DNA of 64,000 nucleotides from Moraxella sp035181385 (GCF_035181385.1 NZ_JAXCJK010000001.1:848179-912178), one strand, 5' to 3'; counted from the stretch's first letter, positions 18,305 through 28,252 are shown. The notes: a model not told the origin generated them from the letters alone. Made by a program: numbers and translations.

Positions 18305-19717
18305 ATGACGCACCACACCAAACACATTTTTATCAAACTGCATTATCTTTTACACTCAAACGCCTGGCAAACAATTTTGGTGGTATTCTTTATTGTGTTT
18401 GTGAGCATTGGGCTGTCGCTTTGGCTGTTTTGGCGAAGTTTGTATTTGCCAGAACTAAAAAACCACGCCAATTATTTGGCAAGCGAATTAAGCCTGCTTG
18501 ATGATGCACACAACAAATGGCCCAATGATTCTAAAATACCAGCTTGGCTTGAAGGCAATAGCCACATTCAAATTATTGACAATCCCAATGACTTTCCTGA
18601 CATCACCGATAAATTTTTTGCAAGTATCATAACTAACATACTCGACCAAGAAGTTGAAAATAAACTTGGGCGTGATGTGGAGGTATATTTTAAATTCAAA
18701 CCAACCCCAAAGCTGTGGATTCAAGACAGCAAGCACCCTGATGTATGGTTGCGTGAGCCTGTGGCCTATTATTCGCAGTACAGCACAGGAGTATTGGCAG
18801 GATTTTTACTGGGCTTGCCATTTTTAACACTACTTACAATCTTTATACTGGTGCGTGGGCTAAACAGACCACTCAAACGGCTTGAACAAGCTGCCATCAA
18901 TTACATTCAAGAAGGTCATGCCACCGCACTTGCCACCGATAAGGGGCCGCGTGAGATTCGCCGAGTAAATACCGCTTTTAATCAACTGTTCATGACGCTA
19001 AGTCAAGCCCAAAAAGAACGTACCATCATGCTTGCTGGCATCAGCCACGATTTACGCACGCCACTGACTCGTATGCGACTGACGGCCGAAATGCTTCCTG
19101 ATGAATTTTTCCGTGAAGGGCTGGTGTATGATATTGAGGATATGGACGCCATTTTAGAGCAGTTCATCTCTTTTATGAAAGATGGATCTGATGAACCTGT
19201 GCAACCGACCAATCTAAACACGATTTTTAAGGAAGTCATGGTGCAATTTTCTGACACACGCTTTATTTTTGAATGCGATGTTACCCAAGATGTACCAGTG
19301 CGTCCGCTGTCGGTTAAGCGTTTGATCATTAACCTTGTTAATAATGCCATTCGCTATGGTCGTGAGCCGATTCATATTGGGGCTACCATCATCTCCCCAA
19401 ACGCAGAAGCAGGTGATCATGCTCAATTGCAAGATTCATACACCAAATTTCCCACACTCATCATTCATGTCAAGGATGAGGGTCAGGGTGTGGCAGATGA
19501 CCAACTAGAACGCATCATGCAACCTTTTGAGCGAGGCGAAACTGCTCGCACCACACAAGGAAGTGGACTGGGACTTGCCATCGTCAATCGCATTGCACGC
19601 TTACATCAAGGTGTGGTAGAGGCTTTTAACCACCCAGATGGTGGGTTGTGCGTTAGGGTCAAAATGCCACTCACCACTCAAATCATCAACGAAAGTATTG
19701 ATGACGAACAGGTTTAA
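18305..19717 (+). CDS. EnvZ-like sensor histidine kinase (no adjacent regulator)
   Basis: Membrane histidine kinase of 470 residues. Layout: TM1 at about 22-44, a periplasmic domain of about 110 residues, TM2 at about 157-180, then HAMP. The phosphoacceptor H-box GISHDLRTPLTRMRL is the EnvZ form, followed by N-box NLVNNAIRYG, G1 VKDEGQGV, F PFERGE and G2 GSGLGLAIV. EnvZ normally follows ompR; here no response regulator precedes or follows it on this strand. The neighbours are rpsP (divergent) and bfmS (convergent), so its partner must lie elsewhere. I leave the symbol blank because the pairing cannot be seen. Confidence 0.88.
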   Translation: MTHHTKHIFIKLHYLLHSNAWQTILVVFFIVFVSIGLSLWLFWRSLYLPELKNHANYLASELSLLDDAHNKWPNDSKIPAWLEGNSHIQIIDNPNDFPDITDKFFASIITNILDQEVENKLGRDVEVYFKFKPTPKLWIQDSKHPDVWLREPVAYYSQYSTGVLAGFLLGLPFLTLLTIFILVRGLNRPLKRLEQAAINYIQEGHATALATDKGPREIRRVNTAFNQLFMTLSQAQKERTIMLAGISHDLRTPLTRMRLTAEMLPDEFFREGLVYDIEDMDAILEQFISFMKDGSDEPVQPTNLNTIFKEVMVQFSDTRFIFECDVTQDVPVRPLSVKRLIINLVNNAIRYGREPIHIGATIISPNAEAGDHAQLQDSYTKFPTLIIHVKDEGQGVADDQLERIMQPFERGETARTTQGSGLGLAIVNRIARLHQGVVEAFNHPDGGLCVRVKMPLTTQIINESIDDEQV

Positions 19718-19805
19718 ACAATCAACCCAAAAAAAATTAATTCTCAGCAAAATATTCTTGATGGGTCAAACACAATCAGTCGATTGGTTTTTATTGCTAA
19801 ACTCA

Positions 19806-21494
19806 TTAATATGACTGACCAGCCACAATCTTATCCGCTTTGGCCTGAGTCAGCTCATCAGCAGCGATGGTAACACCTGCTTGCTTGGCAGGCCAGTCCA
19901 TGATGAATCGTGCACCTTTTAAAGAAGGGCTTTCATCAACTTTTAGATCAGCACTAAACCAAAAGGCAATGCGTGAGACAATAGATAAACCCAAACCATA
20001 ACCGCCTGATGCACGAGTACGGCTGTCATCCAAGCGTGCAAATGGCACGAAAATTTTCTTGCGATCTTCTTGTTTAATTCCCTGTCCATCATCTTCTACG
20101 CTTACAAAAGCACGACCCTTAACCACTCCTGCACTGATTAAAATCGTGCTTTTGGCATAACGCATGGCATTGCCAACTAAATTTTGCACCACACGATGCA
20201 GATAACGCCTATCTGCCATCGCTTGTGCTTTAGAAGATGACAGTTGAATTTGTATCTCAATTTCTTTGCCAAGTGCGTTGGTCTCTCGTCTAATTTGCTC
20301 AATCAGACCCTCTAAATTCACCATCTCCCAATCCATCTTTGGTGCACCTTCTTCAAGCTTGGCATATGTCAAAATCTCATCAATCAGCTCGTTTAAAGCC
20401 TCAATATCTTCATCGATATATTTTTTTTGGCATTGCCTAGACTCATAATCATCGTCATCAGCCAGCATATCCACCGCAAAACGAATGCGTGCCACAGGTG
20501 TTCTTAGTTCATGGGATACTGCACGCGTCAGCTCACGCTGTGCTTCAATCAACCGCTTAATGTGTCGAGTCATGACATTAAATGTTGATGACAACTGAGA
20601 AATATCATCATGCCCCACGACCTGAACCTGAGTATTAAAATCACCTTGCGTTACTCGGTTCACCCCTGCTTGCAGCAGCTGTAAACGACGCTCAAGCGGA
20701 AATATCAGACCATACACACCAAGACTGACCAACAAAATGCAAATCAGGACCATACTGACAATAAGATTCAGCGGAAACCAATTAAACAAATCCACAGGAC
20801 CAATGACAATCACCTCATCATCATTTTCCGTTGCCATTACCAGTGTAATTAATGAATTTTGAGCACTGTTGCCATCTTTATACAAGATAACAGGTTCATC
20901 TCTACGAAGGCGTGCAATTTGACCAGGGTCAATACCAAGAGATTCGATATGCTTAATCTCAATTGGATAGGTGAATTTTTGACTTAAAAATTGCAAGCGT
21001 TTTTCTTTGGCCGATACAGTTGGATAATAAAACAAATCATCAAACAAAAATATTGTCAAAGCTCGCACTTGACGCTCATTAATCTGCGAAATTTTGACAG
21101 TAATCAGGTTATTTTCGTTGGGGATGCGATGGTAAATGGTCGATTCTTTAGTCGCTGGGTTATAGCGGACAACGGTTTCATCATGGTTGATACGACGAAT
21201 TTCCCGACCCTTAAAATCCACCATATGCATAGGCACAACAGTGAATGTCTCACCAAACAAACGGCTAGCATCAGATAACCAATACTGACGGCGATCTTCC
21301 TGCTGGTGTGCCAAACCTTGGCTTATGAGATGAAATACGCCCGTAGAAATTTTTTCACGGTAAGATTGCAGTCGCTCTTGATTGATGGAGTCAACAAGCA
21401 AATAGGTAAAAAACGCCACCGCCAGACAAACAAGCAAAAGCCCTGCATAAATACGAAAAAAAATACTACGCTCAGTTATGGAAGTCAGTGCCAT
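19806..21494 (-). CDS. bfmS: Sensor histidine kinase BfmS-like (RstB family)
   Basis: Membrane kinase expected to act on BfmR. I start at ATG 21494 (MALTSITERS) because GAGGGTGA lies at ideal distance; the ATG at 21512 has no ribosome site and would place that purine run inside the gene. Layout: TM1 at about 12-34, periplasmic sensor of about 140 residues, TM2 at about 236-258, HAMP, H-box AVSHELRTPVARIRF, N-box NLVGNAMRYA, G1 EDDGQGI, G2 GGYGLGLSIV. About 562 residues. It lies downstream of bfmR across a hairpin. The assignment rests mostly on the close match of its partner to Acinetobacter BfmR. Confidence 0.85.
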   Translation of the reverse strand: MALTSITERSIFFRIYAGLLLVCLAVAFFTYLLVDSINQERLQSYREKISTGVFHLISQGLAHQQEDRRQYWLSDASRLFGETFTVVPMHMVDFKGREIRRINHDETVVRYNPATKESTIYHRIPNENNLITVKISQINERQVRALTIFLFDDLFYYPTVSAKEKRLQFLSQKFTYPIEIKHIESLGIDPGQIARLRRDEPVILYKDGNSAQNSLITLVMATENDDEVIVIGPVDLFNWFPLNLIVSMVLICILLVSLGVYGLIFPLERRLQLLQAGVNRVTQGDFNTQVQVVGHDDISQLSSTFNVMTRHIKRLIEAQRELTRAVSHELRTPVARIRFAVDMLADDDDYESRQCQKKYIDEDIEALNELIDEILTYAKLEEGAPKMDWEMVNLEGLIEQIRRETNALGKEIEIQIQLSSSKAQAMADRRYLHRVVQNLVGNAMRYAKSTILISAGVVKGRAFVSVEDDGQGIKQEDRKKIFVPFARLDDSRTRASGGYGLGLSIVSRIAFWFSADLKVDESPSLKGARFIMDWPAKQAGVTIAADELTQAKADKIVAGQSY

Positions 21495-21511
21495 AATAAA
21501 AATCACCCTCA

Positions 21512-21547
21512 TAAAATAAAAGCCAGCAATCGCCAGCTTTTATTTTT
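21512..21547 (-). terminator. Hairpin between bfmR and bfmS
   Basis: Arms AAAATAAAAGC / GCTTTTATTTT are an 11-bp perfect inverted repeat with further inner GC pairing around the loop AATC. On the minus strand it ends TTTTATTTTAT right before the bfmS ribosome site. It can act as a partial terminator or RNA-stability element. Confidence 0.6.
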
Positions 21548-21549
21548 AA

Positions 21550-22278
21550 TCAGTTACCTTCCTTGACGAATAAATAGCCCTTACTACGAACCGTCTTAAT
21601 GCGTTTTGGATTTTCTGGATCATCACCAATTTTTGGGCGAATGCGAGAAATTCTCACATCAATCGAGCGGTCTTGACCATCATATTCAATGCCACGCAGA
21701 CGCTCAAAGATATCCTCACGAGACAAGATTCGACCAGAATTTGAAGCAAGCAACCAAAGTAAGTCATACTCAGCACTGGTAAAGTCTACCAACTCACCAT
21801 GTAATGTTACTGAACGACCGCCATTATCAATCACCAAATCACCAAACTCCAAACGCTGTGGCGAATCTGCAGAAGGAGCTGTCTCAGAGCGACGAAGTAA
21901 CGCACGAATACGAGCCAGCAATACCCTTGGTTGTACGGGCTTTGGCACATAATCATCTGCACCCATTTCAAGACCTAGCACCTGATCCATGTCTTCTGTA
22001 CGAGCAGTTAGCATCAAGATTGGGTTTTGATAATGTGGGCGTACCTCACGACAAACTGTCAAACCATCCGATCCTGGCAACATCACATCAAGCACCACCA
22101 AATCTGGCTGCTCACTAATGATACGACGAATCGCACGAGTACCATCCATCTCAATGGCAACATCTAAGCCATTTCGTCTAAGATAGTCTTGAGTCAGTAC
22201 TGCCAATCGTTCATCATCTTCAACAATGAGAATTTTTGGAATGTCTACTTTATCTAAATTTGGTGTCGTTGTCGTCAT
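21550..22278 (-). CDS. bfmR: OmpR-family response regulator BfmR
   Basis: DNA-binding response regulator; in Acinetobacter BfmR controls biofilm, capsule and stress tolerance. Receiver domain: acidic pair in IVEDDERL, phosphoacceptor in LVVLDVMLPGSDG, T in LMLTARTEDMDQ, K in YVPKPVQPR. Winged helix C-terminal part: FTSAEYDLLWLL, GRILSREDIFERLRGIEYDGQDRSIDVRISRIRPKIG (in segments), RSKGYLFV. The C-terminal half agrees almost residue for residue with the Acinetobacter protein as I remember it. It lies only 43 bp after atpC with no clear terminator between, so read-through from the ATP synthase operon is possible. Confidence 0.92.
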   Translation of the reverse strand: MTTTTPNLDKVDIPKILIVEDDERLAVLTQDYLRRNGLDVAIEMDGTRAIRRIISEQPDLVVLDVMLPGSDGLTVCREVRPHYQNPILMLTARTEDMDQVLGLEMGADDYVPKPVQPRVLLARIRALLRRSETAPSADSPQRLEFGDLVIDNGGRSVTLHGELVDFTSAEYDLLWLLASNSGRILSREDIFERLRGIEYDGQDRSIDVRISRIRPKIGDDPENPKRIKTVRSKGYLFVKEGN

Positions 22279-22321
22279 GAATTATCCTTAGGCATCATAA
22301 GATGGCTTGGAAATGCACTGT

Positions 22322-22738
22322 TTAGGCACGGTTTTTATATTTTTGAATGGTTTGTAGCTGTGCCACAGACTCAGCCAATGCCGCCAATGCTGCATTTGTT
22401 TGAACAGTATTATTTTGATTGGCAAGCAACTGTTCAGCATTGCGGCGAGCTTCAGCGATTTTTACTTCATCTAAATCATGTGCACGCTCTGCAGAGTCTG
22501 CAAGCACAGTTACAAGGTGGGGCTGCACTTCTAGAACACCGCCAGAAACATAAATGACTTCATCGGCACCCTCTGCGTTTTTAAGATGCAGTGCACCTGG
22601 TTTTAGCAAAGTAATCAATGGTGTGTGTCCTGCAAGGATACCCAGTTCACCATCATGACCTGCCGCCACCAACATATTGATGTCACCAGCATACAACTCT
22701 TCACGAGCACTTACCACTCGACATTTAAAAGTTGCCAT
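22322..22738 (-). CDS. atpC: ATP synthase F1 epsilon subunit
   Basis: Central-stalk subunit that couples and inhibits F1. 138 residues with the N-terminal beta barrel (FKCRVVSAREELYAGDI, GELGILAGHTPLIT, VYVSGGVLEVQP) and a C-terminal two-helix inhibitory domain ending LQTIQKYKNRA. Last gene of atpIBEFHAGDC; 100 bp after atpD. Confidence 0.96.
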   Translation of the reverse strand: MATFKCRVVSAREELYAGDINMLVAAGHDGELGILAGHTPLITLLKPGALHLKNAEGADEVIYVSGGVLEVQPHLVTVLADSAERAHDLDEVKIAEARRNAEQLLANQNNTVQTNAALAALAESVAQLQTIQKYKNRA

Positions 22739-22838
22739 TATACTCTCCTAATATTAAGTTTAACGGTAACAACCGCCATAATGGACGATTATTACCGACT
22801 AACACTCAAATATAGCTCATTTAAACATCATTAAAAAC

Positions 22839-24263
22839 TTATGCAGTTTGTAGCTTCTCAGCTTTGGCAATTGCCTCATCAATACCACCAACCATATAAA
22901 AAGCTTGTTCTGGTAAATGATCATACTCGCCTTCAATGATTGATTTAAAACCAGCAATCGTATCACGAAGTGCCACATACTTACCTGGCGCACCTGTAAA
23001 TACTTCGGCAACATGGAATGGCTGAGATAAGAAACGCTGTATCTTACGGGCACGATAAACAACCATCTTATCTTCTTCCGACAATTCATCCATACCCAAA
23101 ATGGCAATAATGTCTTTAAGTTCTTTATAGCGTTGCAACACTTCTTGCACACCACGAGCAACATTATAATGTTCCTCACCAATAACTTGTGGATCAAGTT
23201 GGCGAGAAGTTGAGTCTAGTGGGTCAACCGCAGGATAGATACCTTGCGATGCAATATCACGACTCAATACAACAGTTGCATCCAAATGCGCAAAAGTCGT
23301 TGCAGGCGATGGGTCGGTCAAGTCATCTGCAGGAACATAAACGGCCTGTACAGAAGTAATAGAACCTGATTGAGTAGAAGTAATACGCTCTTGCAATGCA
23401 CCCATCTCTTCTGCTAATGTTGGCTGATAACCTACCGCAGAAGGCATACGACCTAAAAGTGCTGATACTTCAGTACCTGCCAGCGTATAACGATAAATGT
23501 TGTCCACAAACAATAGAACATCACGACCTTTACCAGTAGCCTCATCTTTTTCATCACGGAAATATTCCGCCATAGTAAGACCTGTCAATGCAACACGCAA
23601 GCGGTTTCCTGGTGGCTCATTCATCTGACCATAAACCATCGCTACTTTTGACTTCGTGAAGTCTTCGGTGTTAACAACACCTGCTTCTTGCATCTCGTGA
23701 TAAAAGTCATTACCCTCACGAGTACGCTCACCCACACCAGCAAATACCGACAAACCTGAATGCTTCAGGGCAATATTGTTAATAAGCTCCATCATATTAA
23801 CAGTCTTGCCAACACCTGCACCGCCAAACAAACCAACTTTACCACCCTTAGCAAATGGACATAACAAGTCAATTACTTTAATGCCTGTTTCTAAAAGTTC
23901 GGTTGAGTTTGATTGCTCGTCATAGCTTGGTGCATCACGATGAATTGACCACTTTTCAGCGGCATTCACAGGACCAGCCTCATCAATTGGGCGACCCAAT
24001 ACATCCATGATACGACCCAAAGTCGCTTGACCAACAGGCACAGAAATCGGTGCACCGGTGTTAGATACTGACAGGCCACGCTTTAAGCCTTCAGTTGAAC
24101 CCATAGCAATGGTACGCACCACACCATCACCCAATTGCTGCTGCACTTCTAATGTTGTTTCGGTACCATCAACTTGTAGTGCGTCAAAAATTTGTGGCAC
24201 CTGACCACGGCTAAACTCAACATCGATTACCGCGCCAATAATCTGCACAATACGACCGCTCAT
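22839..24263 (-). CDS. atpD: ATP synthase F1 beta subunit
   Basis: Catalytic subunit of F1. P-loop GGAGVGKT near residues 147-154, catalytic Glu in GERTREGND, DELSEED near the C-terminus (the DELSEEDK catch region), VDPLDSTSR and an N-terminal barrel. 474 residues. It lies 27 bp after atpG. Confidence 0.98.
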   Translation of the reverse strand: MSGRIVQIIGAVIDVEFSRGQVPQIFDALQVDGTETTLEVQQQLGDGVVRTIAMGSTEGLKRGLSVSNTGAPISVPVGQATLGRIMDVLGRPIDEAGPVNAAEKWSIHRDAPSYDEQSNSTELLETGIKVIDLLCPFAKGGKVGLFGGAGVGKTVNMMELINNIALKHSGLSVFAGVGERTREGNDFYHEMQEAGVVNTEDFTKSKVAMVYGQMNEPPGNRLRVALTGLTMAEYFRDEKDEATGKGRDVLLFVDNIYRYTLAGTEVSALLGRMPSAVGYQPTLAEEMGALQERITSTQSGSITSVQAVYVPADDLTDPSPATTFAHLDATVVLSRDIASQGIYPAVDPLDSTSRQLDPQVIGEEHYNVARGVQEVLQRYKELKDIIAILGMDELSEEDKMVVYRARKIQRFLSQPFHVAEVFTGAPGKYVALRDTIAGFKSIIEGEYDHLPEQAFYMVGGIDEAIAKAEKLQTA

Positions 24264-24290
24264 TGCGTTCTCCTATAATTCATTGTTCGG

Positions 24291-25163
24291 CTAAGAAACA
24301 GCGGCAGCACCGCCAACGATTTCCGAGATCTCTCGGGTAATCGCCGCTTGACGCAGCTTGTTATAAACCAACTGTAAATCTTTAATTAAATTGCCAGCGT
24401 TATCCGTTGCAGCCTTCATTGCTACCATACGAGCTGATTGTTCAGAAGCGATATTTTCAAGCACCGCTTGATATACAATAGACTCAATATAGCGTACCAT
24501 CAGACTGTCAATCAAAGTTTTGGTTTCTGGCTCATAAATGTAGTCCCAGCTATGTGCTGCAGCCATGTCATCATCAAATGCACCATCTGGCAATGGAACA
24601 AGTTGAGTAATCGAAGGCTTTTGCGTCATGGCATTGATAAATTGATTGTACACCAAATAAATACGATCCAAACGACCTTCGCTATAATCATTTAGCATCA
24701 CTTGGACTGGTGTGCTAAGTTGTTCGTAACTTGGACTGTCGCCATAGTTTGTCAGAACTGAACTTACTTTACCACCAAAGTTTTTGAAAAAATTAACACC
24801 TTTTGAACCAATGGCTGCAAATTCGATTTCAACAGATTGATCCTGATATTGCTTTACCGATTTTAGAAGATTTTTGAATAAATTAATATTCAAACCACCT
24901 GCCAAACCACGATCTGATGTAACAACAATAAAGCCCACACGATTGACAGGGCGACTCACCATATATGGATGTTTATAATCCGACTGCGCCTGTACCAAAT
25001 GCGTAATTACTCGGGACATACTTTCAGCATAAGGTCGCCCCATTTCCATACGCTCTTGTGCTCGACGCATTTTACTGGCAGCCACCATTTGCATTGCACG
25101 GGTAATCTTCTGAGTGCTTTTAATGCTGGTTACTTTTGCACGTATTTCTTTTAAGCTTGCCAT
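24291..25163 (-). CDS. atpG: ATP synthase F1 gamma subunit
   Basis: Rotating central shaft. N-terminal helix IRAKVTSIKSTQKITRAMQMVAASKMRRAQ and C-terminal helix MKAATDNAGNLIKDLQLVYNK (quoted parts are the family hallmarks), plus the central Rossmann-like part with SDRGLAGGLN. 290 residues, normal length. Confidence 0.97.
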   Translation of the reverse strand: MASLKEIRAKVTSIKSTQKITRAMQMVAASKMRRAQERMEMGRPYAESMSRVITHLVQAQSDYKHPYMVSRPVNRVGFIVVTSDRGLAGGLNINLFKNLLKSVKQYQDQSVEIEFAAIGSKGVNFFKNFGGKVSSVLTNYGDSPSYEQLSTPVQVMLNDYSEGRLDRIYLVYNQFINAMTQKPSITQLVPLPDGAFDDDMAAAHSWDYIYEPETKTLIDSLMVRYIESIVYQAVLENIASEQSARMVAMKAATDNAGNLIKDLQLVYNKLRQAAITREISEIVGGAAAVS

Positions 25164-25234
25164 AGTTGTTCCAATACTGGACTTATTTTTAATAAGGTTT
25201 GGTGTGCTAAATTATTAGCACACCGTATTTCTAA

Positions 25235-26779
25235 TTAGTAGCTTGTCGATGCTTTGAACGATTCAATAGCTACTTTTAAACGACTTTCAATATCATCGTT
25301 ATAATTTGCAGTTTGATCAATCTCATCCATCAGGGCACTTTGTTCAGCACGCAAATTGCGAAGCAACGCTTCCTCAAATGCACCAATTTTTTCGACAGGT
25401 ACATCTGCTAAATAACCTTCATTGGAAGCGTAAATCACTGCCGCCTGATCTGCAATAGACATTGGTGCATACTGTTTTTGTTTCATTAGCTCAGTAACAC
25501 GCTCACCATGCTCAAGTTGCTGCTTGGTTGCATCATCAAGGTCAGAGGCAAACTGGGCAAACGCCGCCAATTCACGATACTGAGCCAAAGCCGTACGAAT
25601 ACCGCCAGAGAGCTTTTTAATGATTTTAGTTTGTGCCGCACCGCCAACACGAGATACCGAGATACCAGCATTCACTGCAGGACGGATACCTGAGTTGAAC
25701 AAGTTGGATTCAAGGAAAATCTGACCATCAGTAATTGAAATCACATTGGTAGGTACGAATGCTGACACATCGCCCGCTTGAGTTTCAATGATTGGTAATG
25801 CAGTTAATGAGCCAGTTTTACCTTTTACCTCACCATTGGTAAACGCTTCTACATAGTCAGCATTCACACGAGACGCACGCTCTAATAAGCGAGAATGTAG
25901 ATAGAATACATCGCCTGGATATGCTTCACGCCCTGGTGGGCGGCGTAGCAATAGTGAAATTTGACGATAAGCAACCGCTTGTTTAGATAAGTCATCATAA
26001 ACAATCAAAGCATCTTCACCACGATCACGGAAGTATTCACCCATCGTACAGCCAGAATATGGAGCAATATATTGTAGAGCAGCAGGCTCAGATGCTGATG
26101 CAACAACAACGGTAGTGTATGCCAATGCACCAGTTTCTTCTAACTTGCGTACCACATTAGCAATGGTCGAGCGTTTTTGACCAATGGCAACATACACACA
26201 CTTAATACCAGAGTGTTTTTGTGCAATGATCGCATCAATTGCTAATGCTGTTTTACCAGTTTGACGGTCGCCAATGATAAGCTCACGCTGACCACGACCA
26301 ATAGGAATCATGGTATCAACTGCTTTATAACCAGTCATCACAGGCTCATCAACTGATTGACGAGCGATAACGCCTGGAGCGATTTTTTCAACCTTATCAG
26401 TTAGTTTTGCGTTAATCGGACCCTTGCCGTCAATTGGGTTACCCAATGCGTCAACGACACGACCTAGCAATTCAGGACCAACTGGAACTTCCAAGATACG
26501 ACCTGTGCAATAGGCTTTTTGACCCTCTTGCAGGCTTAGGTAGTCACCTAGGACAACCGCACCTACCGAGTCTTGTTCAAGGTTTAATGCCATACCATAA
26601 ACATTACCCTCAAACTCGATCATCTCACCATACATGGCTTCTTCTAAACCATGAATCTGCACAATACCATCCGAGACACTGACGATTACGCCTTCAGTTT
26701 TTGCAGTTGCGCTTATGTCAAGGTCTTGAATACGCTGCTTAATCAGATTGCTGATTTCAGCTGGATTCAATTGTTGCAT
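25235..26779 (-). CDS. atpA: ATP synthase F1 alpha subunit
   Basis: Non-catalytic nucleotide-binding subunit. P-loop GDRQTGKT near residue 170-177, arginine finger in SISRVGG-type motif (ISVSRVGGAAQ), LNPAEISNLIK N-terminus, YVAIGQKRSTI, and PAVNAGISVSRVG. 514 residues. Confidence 0.98.
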   Translation of the reverse strand: MQQLNPAEISNLIKQRIQDLDISATAKTEGVIVSVSDGIVQIHGLEEAMYGEMIEFEGNVYGMALNLEQDSVGAVVLGDYLSLQEGQKAYCTGRILEVPVGPELLGRVVDALGNPIDGKGPINAKLTDKVEKIAPGVIARQSVDEPVMTGYKAVDTMIPIGRGQRELIIGDRQTGKTALAIDAIIAQKHSGIKCVYVAIGQKRSTIANVVRKLEETGALAYTTVVVASASEPAALQYIAPYSGCTMGEYFRDRGEDALIVYDDLSKQAVAYRQISLLLRRPPGREAYPGDVFYLHSRLLERASRVNADYVEAFTNGEVKGKTGSLTALPIIETQAGDVSAFVPTNVISITDGQIFLESNLFNSGIRPAVNAGISVSRVGGAAQTKIIKKLSGGIRTALAQYRELAAFAQFASDLDDATKQQLEHGERVTELMKQKQYAPMSIADQAAVIYASNEGYLADVPVEKIGAFEEALLRNLRAEQSALMDEIDQTANYNDDIESRLKVAIESFKASTSY

Positions 26780-26812
26780 TGCCTTGTTTCCTTTAAAATA
26801 TCAAGCTGCTTA

Positions 26813-27361
26813 CTAAGCAGTCAGTTGGGTCTTTAATTGTTGTAACTTGCCACGCACCGAGCCATCGGTAAACTTATCACCCACTTTGATTGTTGCACCA
26901 CCCAAAAGTTCTGGGTCAATTGCTTCATGTAAAATGACAATCGAACCTGTCGAGATTGCAAGACGCTCTTGCAAAACTTCACGCTGAGATTCAGTTAGAG
27001 GGTAGGCTGAGGTAATATAAGCATCAACCTGTTTTAGCTCTTGTGATTTTAACTTGCTGTAATGAGTATGGATTTCAGGCAATAAAGCCAGTCTATCATG
27101 CTCTGATAATTGCTTGGTAAAATTAACCAATGCGTCAGAAATTTGAACTGCCGTTTTTGAAGCATAAACATCATTTAAGACGACAGTTTTTTGCTCTGCA
27201 GAAATGGCTGGATTGCTTAGCAATGAAGAAAATAAATCATCACACACAATACTGCTTGCAACCAATAAGAAGTTTTCCCACTCATTAATTGCATTATGCT
27301 CTTTAGCATAGTCAAACGCCGCTTTGGCATAAGGTCGTGCTAAGGTAGATAGTTCAGCCAT
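26813..27361 (-). CDS. atpH: ATP synthase F1 delta subunit
   Basis: Peripheral-stalk connector (OSCP homologue) on top of F1. 182 residues with LARPYAKAAFDYAKEH at the N-terminus and the C-terminal signature DPELLGGATIKVGDKFTDGSVRGKL (in segments). It is between atpF and atpA with short gaps. Confidence 0.96.
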   Translation of the reverse strand: MAELSTLARPYAKAAFDYAKEHNAINEWENFLLVASSIVCDDLFSSLLSNPAISAEQKTVVLNDVYASKTAVQISDALVNFTKQLSEHDRLALLPEIHTHYSKLKSQELKQVDAYITSAYPLTESQREVLQERLAISTGSIVILHEAIDPELLGGATIKVGDKFTDGSVRGKLQQLKTQLTA

Positions 27362-27373
27362 GATTTCCCCTAA

Positions 27374-27844
27374 TTACAGCTTAGCTGCAAGCTGGTTTAG
27401 CATGTCAGCATGTTCTTGTTCATTGACTTTGCTTTGCAAAATCTTTTCTGCACCAAGGACTGCCAAATCGGCAACTTGCAAACGAAGTTGTTCACGAGTT
27501 TGAGCAACTTCTTGCTCAACAGCTGTATGAGCCTGAGCAATGATGCGTTCACTCTCTAAGCGCGCTTGAACCTTTGCGTCTTCAATCATTTGATTGGCGG
27601 TTTTATTTGCACGCTCAATAATAGAAGCAGCCTCATTTTTTGCAGCAACAAATTCTTGTTCCATTTGTTGCTCAGCAGAAGCCAGATCTGCCTTGGCTTT
27701 TTCGGCGGCACTTAAGCCTTCCTCAATTTTTCTTTGGCGCTCATTGATGACGCCGATCAGTGGTGGCCATACGAATTTCATGCAGAACCACACAAAAATC
27801 GCAAAGCTAATTAACTGACCAAGAAGTGTAGCATTAATATTCAT
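27374..27844 (-). CDS. atpF: ATP synthase F0 b subunit
   Basis: Peripheral-stalk subunit. One N-terminal membrane segment (LLGQLISFAIFVWFCMKFVW) and a long charged coiled coil (INERQRKIEEGLSAAEKAKADLA...). 156 residues. It lies 12 bp before atpH. Confidence 0.96.
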   Translation of the reverse strand: MNINATLLGQLISFAIFVWFCMKFVWPPLIGVINERQRKIEEGLSAAEKAKADLASAEQQMEQEFVAAKNEAASIIERANKTANQMIEDAKVQARLESERIIAQAHTAVEQEVAQTREQLRLQVADLAVLGAEKILQSKVNEQEHADMLNQLAAKL

Positions 27845-27958
27845 CCAATCACCTCGTTGTTAGTGAAAGTCAGGTGATAGCCACTTCTAGACCGCTTCAT
27901 TAATAATCAATGTATCAATGTTGCGACCAGAAATGGACATTAAACTGACAGTTTCAGC

Positions 27959-28204
27959 TTATGCGAATGGGTTGGCGAATAGAAGTAGCATGGCAATACC
28001 AACACCGATCATTGGTACAGCATCAAGAAGACCTGCTACGATGAACATTTTGGTTTGAAGTTGCGAACCTAATTCTGGTTGGCGAGCGGTACTCTCTAGG
28101 AACTTACCACCTAGTAAAGCAAAACCAATACCTGTACCCAAAGCACCTAGACCGATTAAAAGAGCTGCTGCAAGTTGAGCATATTGAGCAATTACTGGAT
28201 CCAT
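27959..28204 (-). CDS. atpE: ATP synthase F0 c subunit
   Basis: Rotor-ring proteolipid of two membrane hairpins. The proton-carrying carboxylate is Asp in GLLDAVPMIGVG; the first helix carries the glycine-rich GLGALGTGIGFALLGG and the polar loop is ARQPEL. The Asp site without the Na+-binding Gln/Glu pattern suggests proton coupling. 81 residues. A 114-bp gap separates it from atpF. Confidence 0.97.
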   Translation of the reverse strand: MDPVIAQYAQLAAALLIGLGALGTGIGFALLGGKFLESTARQPELGSQLQTKMFIVAGLLDAVPMIGVGIAMLLLFANPFA

Positions 28205-28252
28205 GATGTCTCCTTAAGACTAAAAAAATTAAAGTTGGAAAATTTTTAAAAA

